Positions 42,701 through 51,822 of a stretch of DNA of 64,000 nt are shown here, piece by piece (position 1 is the stretch's first letter; each line of letters opens with the position of its first letter). The translations under genes were made by a program, and so were the position numbers. This DNA comes from Clostridium kluyveri. Lineage in GTDB: Bacteria; Bacillota; Clostridia; Clostridiales; Clostridiaceae. The stretch lies in NCBI RefSeq assembly GCF_001902295.1, contig NZ_CP018335.1:3782001-3846000 (forward strand), in the 5' to 3' direction. The notes beneath the pieces are model-generated. The model was not told the origin of the DNA, made no database searches, and saw only the letters and a program-made list of their open reading frames with translations.

Positions 42701-44037
42701 GAGCAAGCTTCATTTAACATTATACTATCGATTATTCCATTTTTTACTCTAAGACATTTCATATCCTGTCCACCAATATCCAATATAAATTCCACTCCAG
42801 GCTGAAAAAATTCTGCAGCTTTATAATGAGCAACAGTTTCCACCTCTCCTATATCTATAGATAGTGCAGCTTTGGTAAGGCTTTCTCCATAACCTGTAAC
42901 TGCAGAATTTACTATATTGGCGTCTTTAGGCAACTTTTTATATAAATCTTTTAATATATTCAGGGCAGATTTTAATGGATTTCCATTATTACTTCCATAA
43001 AAAGAATATAATAAATTGCCCATTTCATCTATAAGAGATGCTTTAGTAGTGGTAGATCCCACATCTATTCCTAAATAACAATCTCCACTGAAACTTTCTA
43101 AATCTTTTCTTTTTATTTTACTTTTGTCATGCCTTGCCTTAAACTGGCTAAATTCTTCTTTATCTTTAAAAAGAGGCCTTAATATCTGAATTTCATCTTT
43201 CAAGGATTTATTTAAGTCCGGTAATCTATCTATTAAATCCTTAAAAGAAATAATTTTTTCATTCTTTGAAGATAGGGCAGCCCCCATTGCCACAAAAATC
43301 TGAGAATTTTCAGGAAAAATTACTTCACTTTCGCTGAGCTTTAAAGTCTCTATAAATCTCTTTCTAAGCTCCGATAGAAAATATAAAGGTCCTCCCAGAA
43401 AAGCAACATTTCCTTTTATAGACTTGCCACAAGCAAGTCCACTTATAGTCTGATTTACTACAGATTGAAATATAGATACTGCAATATCTTCTTTTTTTGC
43501 TCCTTCATTTAAAAGAGGTTGAATATCAGTTTTGGCAAATACTCCACATCTGGCAGCTATAGGATAAATCACTTTATATTCCTTAGCTAGTTCATTTAAC
43601 CCTTTTGCATCTGTTTCAAGAAGAGATGCCATCTGATCGATAAATGCTCCTGTACCACCTGCACAAGTCCCATTCATCCTCTGGTCAATTCCTCCATCAA
43701 AAAAAGTTATCTTGGCATCTTCACCTCCAAGTTCTATGGCTACATCAGTATCTGGAATAAATTTTTCTATGGTATTAGTACATGCTACTACTTCCTGAAT
43801 AAATGGTATATCAAGCCACTTGGATACAGATAATCCTCCAGAGCCCGTAACCATGACAGTTATATTAGCATCTTTTAACTTTTCATAGGCATCTTTGATA
43901 ACTTTAGCTATAGTACTTTTTATATCAGAAAAGTGTCTTTGATATTTACTATAGATTATACTGTCCTTTATATCTGAAACAACTATCTTTACCGTAGTGG
44001 AGCCTACATCTAGACCTACACGAAATAAATTTTTCAT
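39742..44037 (-). CDS. Two-domain 2-hydroxyacyl-CoA dehydratase activase-like protein with DUF2229 and D-component-like region
   Basis: A 1431-residue protein. Two ASKHA ATPase domains of the BadF/HgdC type occur: residues 1-290 (VGLDVGSTTVKIVVSD; NGTCAGGTGAFIDQ with the cluster Cys) and about 315-600 (LGIDVGSTTTKAS; CSSGCGSFIE). Then the DUF2229 region (about 660-880; ESACYPAKIVHGH) and a C-terminal region related to HgdB/HgdA subunits (YVNNDACYPSIIVTGQ, QTGGGCRATNYIG). Such giant proteins are common in Clostridia but their substrate is unknown. They are thought to power reduction by a [4Fe-4S] cluster. Followed by a terminator. Confidence 0.9.
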   Translation of the reverse strand: MKNLFRVGLDVGSTTVKIVVSDIKDSIIYSKYQRHFSDIKSTIAKVIKDAYEKLKDANITVMVTGSGGLSVSKWLDIPFIQEVVACTNTIEKFIPDTDVAIELGGEDAKITFFDGGIDQRMNGTCAGGTGAFIDQMASLLETDAKGLNELAKEYKVIYPIAARCGVFAKTDIQPLLNEGAKKEDIAVSIFQSVVNQTISGLACGKSIKGNVAFLGGPLYFLSELRKRFIETLKLSESEVIFPENSQIFVAMGAALSSKNEKIISFKDLIDRLPDLNKSLKDEIQILRPLFKDKEEFSQFKARHDKSKIKRKDLESFSGDCYLGIDVGSTTTKASLIDEMGNLLYSFYGSNNGNPLKSALNILKDLYKKLPKDANIVNSAVTGYGESLTKAALSIDIGEVETVAHYKAAEFFQPGVEFILDIGGQDMKCLRVKNGIIDSIMLNEACSSGCGSFIETFAKSLNMNVKDFAVSAQDSQKPVDLGSRCTVFMNSRVKQAQKEGASVGDISAGLSYSVIKNALFKVIKITNPKNLGEKIIVQGGTFYNDAILRAFEIISEREAVRPDIAGLMGAFGAALIAKERYDGVHTSTLLNEKELDNFTTEVNMRRCGKCSNNCLLTINKFSDGKEFISGNRCERGAGLENNTLKVPNLFDYRYHRAFDYVPIKKSEAKRGQVGIPRVLNLYENYPFWFTFFTELGFRVELSSRSSKHIYEMGIETIPSESACYPAKIVHGHIMDLINREIDFIFYPCIPYEQKEQQGADNNYNCPMVTSYPEVIKNNMDVIREKNVNFKNPFLPLDNKTRLAKRLRDELQEFNISKKEISSALEKAFEEQKKMKEDIRAKGEETIKYLKDTGKKGIVLAGRPYHVDPEINHGISNIITSYDMAVFTEDSVAHLGVVDRPLRVVDQWVYHSRLYAAASFVATQENLELIQLNSFGCGLDAVTTDQVQEILNKYEKIYTVLKIDEGSNLGAVKIRIRSLKAAIEEREKYAFKPHKVQEDYKKVVFTKEMKKTHTILCPQMSPIHFQFLQEAFKESGYNLEILPSVDKKAVEEGLRYVNNDACYPSIIVTGQLIEALKSGKYDLENTSVIMSQTGGGCRATNYIGFLRKALKEAGMEKIPVISLNVAGLEKNPGFKITVGLVNKSMMALLYGDLFMRVLYRVRPYEKIKGSANLLYEEWVKKCKENVVNGNHREFKENIYNIVEDFDNLEIKSIVKPRVGVVGEILVKFHPTANNNIVDILESEGVEVVVPDLMDFFLYCAYDAGFKYKYLSGSYFNKIIKDSAIKFIEYFRRHMKTALKNSQRFSETSDIRKLAEDASRILSIGNQTGEGWFLTAEMIELIKGGTKNIVCMQPFACLPNHVTGKGMIKELKRIYPGSNIAAIDYDPGASEVNQLNRLKLMLSVAFKSMENEVELESCKEKIVPKAVLAENTNK

Positions 44038-44463
44038 ACTTAATCACCTTTTAAAATTAATAATTTAAACTGGATTTATAATCTTTAAAATACTAGGTAT
44101 TTAAAAATATCTTAATTTGGAATAACCTCTTCTTGGATGTTAATATTTTCATTATGTACTATATAGTCCTAATGAAAAAAATAACCCTATTCTTGTATAC
44201 GGTTAAATTATCAATACTAATACTCTGATTTATGTAATAAAAAATACTTTCACTTATATTATAACATATGTGCGTATATGTGCAATTCCAATATATCCTA
44301 ATGATCATATTTGAGATAAAGCTGTAAAGTTCATAATATACCCGAAGACCTTTAACACTATATTATATCTATTCATATACTAAATTATATATTAATTTTT
44401 AACTAAACTTTAAATTATAAACTCTATAAGCTGTAATTACAGCTGATGTAAGGAGATGATATT
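44038..44463. promoter_or_regulatory. 426-base gap between activase and ABC genes, with a perfect palindrome
   Basis: Very AT-rich, with no coding sequence visible. A perfect 16-bp palindrome AGCTGTAATTACAGCT (44429-44444) lies ten bases upstream of the ABC gene ribosome site, where a repressor would block expression. No consensus promoter stands out. Confidence 0.45.
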
Positions 44464-45222
44464 TTGGACAAATTAACCCTTGACAATATCTATATGAACT
44501 ATCATTCATTGAAAAATTCAACTAAAGCATTAGAAGATATAAGCTTTACTATAGAAAAAGGAGAATTTTTAAGTATAGTAGGCCCCTCTGGATGTGGTAA
44601 AACTACACTTTTAAATATAATAGCCGGTCTTATAAAACCCTCTTCTGGGGAAATATATATAGATAATGAAAAAATAACTTCATTTTCTCATAAAATGGGC
44701 TATATGTTTCAAAAAGACCAATTATTTGAATGGCTAAATATTTGGAATAATATATTGATTGGTATTAAAATACAGCATAAACCCATAAATGCCTATAAGA
44801 CTAAATTAGAAACTTTATTGAAAAACTATGGATTGTGGGATTTTAGATATCATTATCCTCAGGAATTATCAGGAGGTATGAGGCAGAAGGTGGCTCTAAT
44901 AAGAACCCTTGCCCTTGACCCTGAAGTATTGCTTCTTGATGAGCCTTTTTCTTCTTTAGATTATCAAACTCGATTAAATATAAGTGATGAAATCTTTAAA
45001 ATAATAAAGAATGAAGGTAAAACTGCCATAATGGTAACTCATGATATCTCAGAGGCCGTATCCATGTCAAACAGAATTATAGTCTTATCTAAAAGACCAG
45101 CTAAAATAAAAAAAATATTCAATATAGTCTTTAAAGAACACCATGATTCTCCTTTAAAGTCCAGGGAAGATCCAGAATTTAGAATTTACTTTAACCACAT
45201 ATGGAAGGAGTTGAACTATTAA
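44464..45222 (+). CDS. ABC transporter ATP-binding protein (NitT/TauT type)
   Basis: This 252-residue protein has Walker A GPSGCGKTTLLN, Q-loop GYMFQKDQLFEWLN, signature LSGGMRQKVALIRTLA, Walker B VLLLDEPFSSLD and switch VTHD. The closest type is the SsuB/TauB/ThiZ group for sulfonate, nitrate, taurine or thiamine precursor uptake. The TTG start has AAGGAGATG upstream. Its stop overlaps the start of the permease by one base. Binding protein probably is the one broken at 36.8-37.1 kb. Confidence 0.92.
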   Translation: MDKLTLDNIYMNYHSLKNSTKALEDISFTIEKGEFLSIVGPSGCGKTTLLNIIAGLIKPSSGEIYIDNEKITSFSHKMGYMFQKDQLFEWLNIWNNILIGIKIQHKPINAYKTKLETLLKNYGLWDFRYHYPQELSGGMRQKVALIRTLALDPEVLLLDEPFSSLDYQTRLNISDEIFKIIKNEGKTAIMVTHDISEAVSMSNRIIVLSKRPAKIKKIFNIVFKEHHDSPLKSREDPEFRIYFNHIWKELNY

Positions 45223-46025
45223 TGGTGGATGACAGACAAGAACATGAACTCTATATAAAAAACATAAATAGAAGAAAGAAAAAAATTACACTATGCCGAA
45301 TAATAATTTTAATAGCTTTTTTTGTTTTATGGGAAATTGCAGGAGATTTGGGATGGATAGATCCTTTTTTAACCAGTACTCCCTCTAGAATGTACAAAAA
45401 TCTTATAGCCCTTTATCTCGAAGGAACTTTATTTACACATATTGGGATTACCTGTTTTGAAACAATATTAGGCTTTTTATTAAGTACAGCTCTTGGAACT
45501 TTAATTGCTATAATTCTTTGGTGGTCTGAATTTATTTCAGATATATTGGATCCATATATAGTAGTATTAAATGCCCTTCCAAAAGTTGCTCTGGCTCCTA
45601 TAATAATATTTTGGGTAGGTAACGGAATTTCTGCTATTATTTTAGTTACAGTATTGATTTCCATAATTGTAACTATATTAACTGTATTAAATGGTTTTAA
45701 AGAAGTAGATAAGGATAAAATCACCCTTCTTAAAACCTTTGGTTCTTCAAAACTTCAGATCTTAACCAATCTTATAATACCTTCTTCAGTTCCTACTCTA
45801 ATCTCCTCCTTAAAAATAAATGTAGGACTTTCCTGGGTAGGAGTAATAATGGGAGAATTTCTGGTGGCAAAGGAAGGCTTGGGATTTTTAATAATATATG
45901 GTGGACAAATATCTCAGCTGGACACAGTCATGGTCAGCATAATTATACTTTCAATATTAGCTTATGCCATGTATGCATCTATATCCTTTGCTGAAAAAAA
46001 ACTTAGAAAACTAATATTTCATTAG
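45222..46025 (+). CDS. ABC transporter permease (NitT/TauT type)
   Basis: About 267 residues from ATG 45222 (MVDDRQEHELYIKN; GGAAGGAG upstream), with six hydrophobic segments and the family EAA-like loop LLKTFGSSKLQILTNLIIPSSVPTL around residue 170-195 (part quoted). An opening TTxxWEIAGDLG is typical of SsuC/TauC proteins. It pairs with the ATPase in front. A terminator follows at 46038-46070. Confidence 0.9.
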   Translation: MVDDRQEHELYIKNINRRKKKITLCRIIILIAFFVLWEIAGDLGWIDPFLTSTPSRMYKNLIALYLEGTLFTHIGITCFETILGFLLSTALGTLIAIILWWSEFISDILDPYIVVLNALPKVALAPIIIFWVGNGISAIILVTVLISIIVTILTVLNGFKEVDKDKITLLKTFGSSKLQILTNLIIPSSVPTLISSLKINVGLSWVGVIMGEFLVAKEGLGFLIIYGGQISQLDTVMVSIIILSILAYAMYASISFAEKKLRKLIFH

Positions 46026-46037
46026 TGCAAAATTGAG

Positions 46038-46070
46038 GTTTTAAAGAGAGCCTATAACTCTCTTTAAAAC
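46038..46070 (+). terminator. Terminator after the permease gene
   Basis: GTTTTAAAGAGAG and CTCTCTTTAAAAC form a 13-bp perfect stem with loop CCTATAA; the following T-tract is weak. Confidence 0.7.
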
Positions 46071-46218
46071 TTATATACCCCATAATTTTTTTACTTTTAT
46101 CTATACTGCACTTCATAAAATCATTGGTATATTTTTTTAAAAAATGGATATAAATTTATTAAAGGACTATATAATTCCATATGAGACTTTTATTTCATTA
46201 AACTTAAGGAGGATTAAA

Positions 46219-46578
46219 ATGAATTACTTTCAAAAGGCCAATGAATATTATAATACCAAAAACTATAAAAAAGCTATTGACCTATATGAAAAGGCCATAC
46301 AGATAAAGGATAATGAAGCATCTTCCCTATATAACTCTGCAGTATGTTTTATAAAATTAAAAAAATATGAAAAAGCTATAGAACTGTTAAATTCCGCTAT
46401 AAAGTTAAGGAAAGAGAGTAAATATTTTTTTAATCTGGGATATTGTTATGTAATGTTACATAATACTAAAAAAGCCCTTATATACTTTAATAATGCCTGG
46501 TGTCTCAATAATGATGATGCAGATTGTGAAAAAGCCATAAATACCATATTAAAAAATTACATAACAAAAACTAAATGA
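46219..46578 (+). CDS. Tetratricopeptide repeat protein (119 aa)
   Basis: Starts MNYFQKANEYYNTKNYKKAI at 46219 with AAGGAGG upstream, favoured over an in-frame start 25 codons earlier that lacks a site. About three TPR units follow (e.g. ASSLYNSAVCFIKLKKYEKAI; SKYFFNLGYCYVMLHNTKKAL, each quoted in part). A scaffold for protein contacts; partner unknown. Ends in an inverted repeat shared with the convergent gene. Confidence 0.85.
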   Translation: MNYFQKANEYYNTKNYKKAIDLYEKAIQIKDNEASSLYNSAVCFIKLKKYEKAIELLNSAIKLRKESKYFFNLGYCYVMLHNTKKALIYFNNAWCLNNDDADCEKAINTILKNYITKTK

Positions 46579-46597
46579 AACTAACTTAAAAATAAAA

Positions 46598-46618
46598 GAG
46601 TGGTTTGATTTACCACTC
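46598..46618. terminator. Shared hairpin between convergent genes
   Basis: GAGTGG/CCACTC with loop TTTGATTTA overlaps the stop codon of the transglutaminase-like gene. Short stem, A/T-rich flanks. Confidence 0.4.
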
Positions 46619-47785
46619 TCCTGCTATTTGCGAATCTCTATGATCAAGTTGAAATCTTTTGCTATTAAAATAGTCTCCTCCCTTATAAAAAGTTGTATCT
46701 ACATTTATCCATTGATTACCTTCTGGAATATAAACCTGATTCCAAGCATGGCTCACCCAATTTATGCCATTAAATCCTTCCCCAGTTATAAGCCTCACTT
46801 TCATATTATTGGCCCTTGCCATAGCTACATAAAGACAAGCATAGTCAAAACAAATTCCCTTTTTAGAAGAAAAAGTAGGAATTGCCCCAGATTGTACATC
46901 AAAATCATTACTTAATACTTTAGTTGCTTTTTGATGATCATAACTTATATTGGTACCTATCCAGTTATAAAGTATTTCTGACCTTTCAGTAGTATTGCTT
47001 CCTTCTGTACCAAGGGCTTTAGCAAAAGTATTAATTTCCTGATTAGATTTTACACCTTCGTCTATGGTAACGCCATTATAGTATATAATACTACCTTCGT
47101 CATCTTTTAATCTACTTAAATCATTTACATTCTGCGTATCTTTTGAATTTGACTGTTTTATTACTATTTTAAAAGAATTGTTGATTATATTAGGCAGCTG
47201 CTTTGCAATATTAGAGTTAGTCACTGGGATTATTATTTCCCTGCATATAGAGTTGTAGGGTCTTGAACTTTCTAGGTATGTATTTAATTTGGAATTTATA
47301 TTAAACATAGAAATTATATTCAATATAAAGGAAATTAAAAGTACATAACATATTGATCTAGGTAATTGAAAAATCATCCCCAATATCCTTTTAAAAATAT
47401 TACTTTTAAATTTTAAAAATCCATCTATACTATCAATTAAAGGATATAGGGTTAAATAATTCATTAGATTTAATAGAAGTTTTATAATTCTGTAAACTAT
47501 AAATATAAATACAGGAATTACAATTGCATATACCAAAAAACTGTTATTCTCAAAGTAGTTTCCAATATATTCAGGCAAAATATTGTATAAGTTATAGCTG
47601 TGCTGTATAAATATCTTTCTCCAGAAATATATCCCGGTTATCAAAGCTATTATAAAAGAAACATTTCTGTTTACATCGTCTATATCCAATTTTAAATCCT
47701 TAGAAGAAAACTTAAATAAAAACCCTTTTATAAGAGGATATAAAAATACCAATCCTATCAATATAGTTACGGGACTCGTGTTCAA
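46610..47785 (-). CDS. Membrane protein with transglutaminase-like domain
   Basis: About 391 residues. The N-terminal half has about five or six membrane helices (VTILIGLVFLYPLIKGFLF, ... SICYVLLISFILNII). The C-terminal half carries the transglutaminase-like protease fold: KKGICFDYACLYVAMAR (Cys), SHAWNQVYIPEG (His) and WINVDTTF (Asp). The function is probably cell-surface protein or peptidoglycan processing, inferred from the membrane anchor. TTG 47785 has GAGGTG upstream; a GTG is alternative. Confidence 0.8.
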   Translation of the reverse strand: MNTSPVTILIGLVFLYPLIKGFLFKFSSKDLKLDIDDVNRNVSFIIALITGIYFWRKIFIQHSYNLYNILPEYIGNYFENNSFLVYAIVIPVFIFIVYRIIKLLLNLMNYLTLYPLIDSIDGFLKFKSNIFKRILGMIFQLPRSICYVLLISFILNIISMFNINSKLNTYLESSRPYNSICREIIIPVTNSNIAKQLPNIINNSFKIVIKQSNSKDTQNVNDLSRLKDDEGSIIYYNGVTIDEGVKSNQEINTFAKALGTEGSNTTERSEILYNWIGTNISYDHQKATKVLSNDFDVQSGAIPTFSSKKGICFDYACLYVAMARANNMKVRLITGEGFNGINWVSHAWNQVYIPEGNQWINVDTTFYKGGDYFNSKRFQLDHRDSQIAGEW

Positions 47786-47889
47786 TAAAATCACCTCTAA
47801 ACATCAAAAATTTCAAATTTACACTAAATTCCTATACCTAAAAATTAAGTTATTTTTGTAAGGTTACAAAAGACCTAATTTACTAAAAT

Positions 47890-48714
47890 CTATATTAATT
47901 CTTTTAAAACACTTCTTATATTTTCCCATAAATATCCTCTTCTTAAAAGATACGCCCCTAATTTTTTATATATTTTAATTGGGTCATCTTCAGATTTTAT
48001 TATTATACCATATCTTTTCTTTGCAATATTATATAATTCATCTTTATTATCTTCTTGAATATTATTTTTTTCCTCACTGCAATTATGCTCTTTTATAATT
48101 TTTTTTAGTATATACCTTACCAGATCAAAATCATATCCATTTTTTACCATATAATTACCCAGTTTATTATATACCTTATTTATGTTATTTTCACTTTTAA
48201 TAATAAGATAATATTTCTTCTTTGCCATGTCAAAGGCAATTTTTTCTTCTAAAGAATTATCTATACTGTATAATTTTTCATCTATAATACTTTCTTTTAT
48301 CCCTTTTTCAATTAGAGAATATTTAATTTTATTTCTTCCCTGGGAATGAATCTTCTCCTTTACATACATTTCGGCAAATTTATTATCATCTATAAAATTA
48401 TATTCTTTTAAAAATTTTATACACTCTTTAACTATACCCTCATCAAAATTTTTAATTAATTTATCATACATCTGCTTTTCTGTCTTATATGACTTTTCTA
48501 TTATGTAAAGGGCACTACGCTTACACCTTATGTAATTATCTTTATAAATTATATCTTTTAAATAATCTACGTCTAGTATTTTACCTTTACATATGTTATA
48601 TTTATAAACAATTTCTGCACTACAGGAAAAAGCAAACTCTTCATTTAAATATATATTAACTCTTTTATTATTTCTCTTTTGTATCTCAACTTTAGTCACC
48701 GCATATTCATTCAA
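47890..48714 (-). CDS. recX: RecX-family regulator with an extra C-terminal repeat
   Basis: This 274-residue protein starts at TTG with GGAGGT upstream. RecX motifs are present: NEEFAFSCSAEIVYKY, RSALYIIEKSYKTEKQMYDKL, FIDDNKFAEMYVKEK. Usual length is about 210; here the last helical unit occurs twice (AKKKYYLIIKSENNINKVYNK and AKKRYGIIIKSEDDPIKIYKK, one after the other, each with a YxxxxVRxxLKxxI end). RecX inhibits or modulates RecA filaments. recA is not in the window. Confidence 0.85.
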   Translation of the reverse strand: MNEYAVTKVEIQKRNNKRVNIYLNEEFAFSCSAEIVYKYNICKGKILDVDYLKDIIYKDNYIRCKRSALYIIEKSYKTEKQMYDKLIKNFDEGIVKECIKFLKEYNFIDDNKFAEMYVKEKIHSQGRNKIKYSLIEKGIKESIIDEKLYSIDNSLEEKIAFDMAKKKYYLIIKSENNINKVYNKLGNYMVKNGYDFDLVRYILKKIIKEHNCSEEKNNIQEDNKDELYNIAKKRYGIIIKSEDDPIKIYKKLGAYLLRRGYLWENIRSVLKELI

Positions 48715-48737
48715 AAAAGCATACCTCCTATAGTAAA

Positions 48738-49967
48738 CTATCCTCTCTTAAGAATGTGGATGGTAGGATTATTAAATACAATTTTAGCTACTTCATATAT
48801 ATCTTCTTTTTTTATAGTTTCAATCTTTTCTATATCATTAATAAGTTTGTATATATCTTCTCCCTTTATGGATTGATGTAAAACATAATTTCCTATGTCC
48901 GTGGGATCTTCAAGAGTAAAAGCCACCGCCGTTTTCAATACTTTTTTCATTAAACTAACCATATCATCCTTAAAAATTATATCTCCATTTTTGACTTTAT
49001 CAATACAATCTTCAATAACACCAACAGCAGTTTTTAGGTTTTCCTCTCCTACAGAAGTATACACATACAAAGTTTTTACACCCTCATCTAAATCCAAATC
49101 TGTATAAACATCATAAGCAAGTCCTCTTTCTTCTCTTAATTTTGTAAACAATATAGAATTATTACTGCCCCCAAATTTATGGTTTAGTATTCTAAGAGCC
49201 AACTCCTGCTTTTCACTTAGCCCGTTAAATGTAAAGAGATATAAAATGGTACTTTGCTCTATATCCTTTTTAGAAGAAATTTTTTTGCGAGGTGTATTAT
49301 ATTCAAATATTATATCATTATGTTTAACCTCTTTACTTTTCCATTTATTAAAATACTTATAGATTAACTGATAAACTTTTTCATGTTCATAAGGTGAAAC
49401 TATTGATATATAACAGTTGTTAGGCACATAATATTTACTGTAAAATCCAACCAAATCTTCTCTTGTAAACTTGCTTATATCTTTCTCATTTCCAGCCACA
49501 TTATATCTAAGTGCACTTTTTTTAAAAGCTATTTTATTTATTCTATCAAAGCTATAATCTTCTATATCATCTTTACTACTTCTTATCTCTGATAATATAA
49601 CTTCCCTTTCCTTTTCAATTTCCTCTTGGGGGAATATAGAATTCATGAGCATATCAGAAATAATATCCACAGACTTTTCTAATTCTTCCCTTAGAGATGT
49701 GACACTATACACCGTGGAAGTATTATCTGTATAAGCATTATATTCTCCCCCTAGGGTTTCCAAATCTATATTCAATTTCTTATTGTTTCTAGACATAGTA
49801 CCCTTGAAAAGCATATGTTCTATAAAATGAGATATACCTCTTTCATTGTTACTTTCATACATAGCTCCTATATTAACTGCTGCATGAAAAGCCGCTAGCT
49901 TAGTATCTTTTTTTATTGTAATGAGCTTTATTCCATTTGGTAAAACTCTTTGTCTAGCATCAAACAT
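48738..49967 (-). CDS. M16-family zinc metallopeptidase
   Basis: A 409-residue protein starting MFDARQRVLPNGIKLITIK, with the inverted zinc motif HFIEHMLFKG (HxxEH) at about residue 45 and the distal Glu region around EREVILSEI. The C-terminal M16_C domain (LREERGLAYDVYTDLD) is present. It resembles YmxG-type processing peptidases. Lies directly upstream of recX on the same strand; GGAG lies before the ATG. Confidence 0.9.
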   Translation of the reverse strand: MFDARQRVLPNGIKLITIKKDTKLAAFHAAVNIGAMYESNNERGISHFIEHMLFKGTMSRNNKKLNIDLETLGGEYNAYTDNTSTVYSVTSLREELEKSVDIISDMLMNSIFPQEEIEKEREVILSEIRSSKDDIEDYSFDRINKIAFKKSALRYNVAGNEKDISKFTREDLVGFYSKYYVPNNCYISIVSPYEHEKVYQLIYKYFNKWKSKEVKHNDIIFEYNTPRKKISSKKDIEQSTILYLFTFNGLSEKQELALRILNHKFGGSNNSILFTKLREERGLAYDVYTDLDLDEGVKTLYVYTSVGEENLKTAVGVIEDCIDKVKNGDIIFKDDMVSLMKKVLKTAVAFTLEDPTDIGNYVLHQSIKGEDIYKLINDIEKIETIKKEDIYEVAKIVFNNPTIHILKRG

Positions 49968-50059
49968 ATTAATTCTCCTTTTAAGATATAAAGTTTTAGT
50001 ACATTCTATTATAAATTATATCGTTACAGATAAAAAGTATTTAAAAATTAAATTAAAAT

Positions 50060-50088
50060 TTGATAATATGTATATACTATGATATGAT
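50060..50088 (+). promoter_or_regulatory. Promoter for the DEAD-box helicase gene
   Basis: TTGATA (50060-50065), 17 bases, TATGAT (50083-50088), 41 bases before the ATG. Each hexamer differs from the consensus by one or two bases. Confidence 0.5.
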
Positions 50089-50128
50089 AAACTTTGCTTT
50101 GTAATATAAAAAAGAAAGAGGAATATTA

Positions 50129-51703
50129 ATGAAAAATATTAGTTTTAACGATTTAAATTTACATCCTAAGGTTTTTGAAGCCATAGATAATATGGGTTTT
50201 GAAGAACCATCACAAATTCAAGCAGAATCTATTCCTGTAATATTGGAAGGAAATGATATTATAGGTCAAGCACAAACAGGTACTGGAAAAACTTTAGCTT
50301 TTGGAGCACCAATGTTAAGCAAAATAACTCCTAAAAACAAACATATTTCTGCCCTTATACTCACTCCCACAAGAGAACTAGCTATTCAAGTCAATGATGA
50401 ATTATCTAGAATCGCTAAATTTATGAAAATATTATTAATCCCTATATACGGTGGTCAGCCTATAGAAAGACAAATAAAATCCTTAAAAAGAGGTATAAAC
50501 ATAGTAGTAGGTACTCCTGGAAGAATATTAGATCACCTTCACAGAAAAACCCTTGATTTAAGTAATATAGAATTTTTGACAATAGATGAAGCAGATGAAA
50601 TGCTGGATATGGGCTTTATAGAAGATATAGAAGAAATAATAAAAGCCTCAAACCCAAACAGACAGACTCTACTTTTTTCCGCCACTATGCCAGATCAAGT
50701 TAAAAGATTAGCTTCCAAGTATATGAGTTCAAATACAAAATATATAACAATAGCTAAAAATACACTAACTGTAGAGAAAACAAAACAATATTACTATGAA
50801 ATAAAACACAAGGACAGATTTGAATCTTTGTGCAGAATTTTAGACGTAGATGAACCCTCAAGTGCTATAATATTTTGTAAAACCAAACGTGGTGTGGATG
50901 AATTAGTCGAGGGTATGCAAGCCAGAGGATATAACGTAGAAGGTATGCACGGCGACATGGGACAAAATCAGAGACTAAATACTCTCAGAAAATTCAAAGA
51001 AGGTTCTTTGGACTTTTTAGTAGCTACAGATGTGGCTGCAAGAGGTATAGATGTAGAAAATGTTTCCCATGTTATAAACTACGATCTTCCACAAGATACG
51101 GAATCCTATGTACATAGAATAGGTAGAACAGGAAGAGCCAACAAAGAAGGTATTGCCTATTCTCTGGTAACTCCTAGAGAGTATATACTATTAAAGCAGA
51201 TAGAAAAATTCACTAAAAGCAAGATAAAAAGAAAAGACATACCTACTGTAGATGAAATATTTGAAGCCAAATATAAAAACATAGAAGAAAAAATTAAAAA
51301 AGTTATATCAGAAAATAATTATAAAAACTTTATTCCTATAGCCACAGAACTAGATGAAGAGTATAACCTGGTAGACGTAGCTGCCTCTCTTATGAAAATA
51401 ATTTTTGACAAGGAGTTAAGTTTTGATTATAAAGAAAATTCCATAGGTATAGAAGATAATAATGTAAGATTATTCTTCTCCATAGGAAGAATGGACAATA
51501 TAACTCCGAGAAAATTGATAAAATTTATAAATGAAACTTCTTCAGTAGAAGCATATGAAATAGGTGATATAGATATATTAAATAAATTTACTTTTATAAA
51601 TGTTCCTGAAAGGGTGTCATCTATTATATTAAAGAAATCCAATGGCAAAAAGCTTCAAAGCAAAAGAGTTTCTGTGGAACTTGCAAAAAGCAAGAAAAAT
51701 TAA
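50129..51703 (+). CDS. DEAD-box RNA helicase with DbpA-like C-terminus
   Basis: This 524-residue protein has the complete set: Q motif (GFEEPSQIQAESIP), Walker A AQTGTGKT, PTRELA, GTPGR, DEADEMLD, SAT, and HRIGRTGR. After residue ~430 a DbpA-type RNA-binding domain is visible (NNVRLFFSIGRMDNITPRKL, then a basic tail). It is likely a CshA/DbpA-like factor in ribosome assembly or cold adaptation. It stands alone with its own promoter and terminator. Confidence 0.93.
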   Translation: MKNISFNDLNLHPKVFEAIDNMGFEEPSQIQAESIPVILEGNDIIGQAQTGTGKTLAFGAPMLSKITPKNKHISALILTPTRELAIQVNDELSRIAKFMKILLIPIYGGQPIERQIKSLKRGINIVVGTPGRILDHLHRKTLDLSNIEFLTIDEADEMLDMGFIEDIEEIIKASNPNRQTLLFSATMPDQVKRLASKYMSSNTKYITIAKNTLTVEKTKQYYYEIKHKDRFESLCRILDVDEPSSAIIFCKTKRGVDELVEGMQARGYNVEGMHGDMGQNQRLNTLRKFKEGSLDFLVATDVAARGIDVENVSHVINYDLPQDTESYVHRIGRTGRANKEGIAYSLVTPREYILLKQIEKFTKSKIKRKDIPTVDEIFEAKYKNIEEKIKKVISENNYKNFIPIATELDEEYNLVDVAASLMKIIFDKELSFDYKENSIGIEDNNVRLFFSIGRMDNITPRKLIKFINETSSVEAYEIGDIDILNKFTFINVPERVSSIILKKSNGKKLQSKRVSVELAKSKKN

Positions 51704-51770
51704 TATATATGCATAATTCGCCTACTTTTAGGGACATAATAGTGCCTTTAAGTATATAAAGTAATTAACT

Positions 51771-51814
51771 AAGCCCTATGTACCAAAATTTAATTTTAAA
51801 GGTTTTAGGGCTTT
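51771..51814. terminator. Terminator between helicase and GH57 gene
   Basis: AAGCCCT and AGGGCTT form a 7-bp stem with a long AT loop, followed by TTTTG on the plus strand. Located between two convergent genes. Confidence 0.5.
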
Positions 51815-51822
51815 TGTAATGC

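Noticed and set aside
44038..44463. A hidden small gene in the gap before the ABC genes
   Set aside because: No frame with both a start and ribosome site; only the palindrome stands out.
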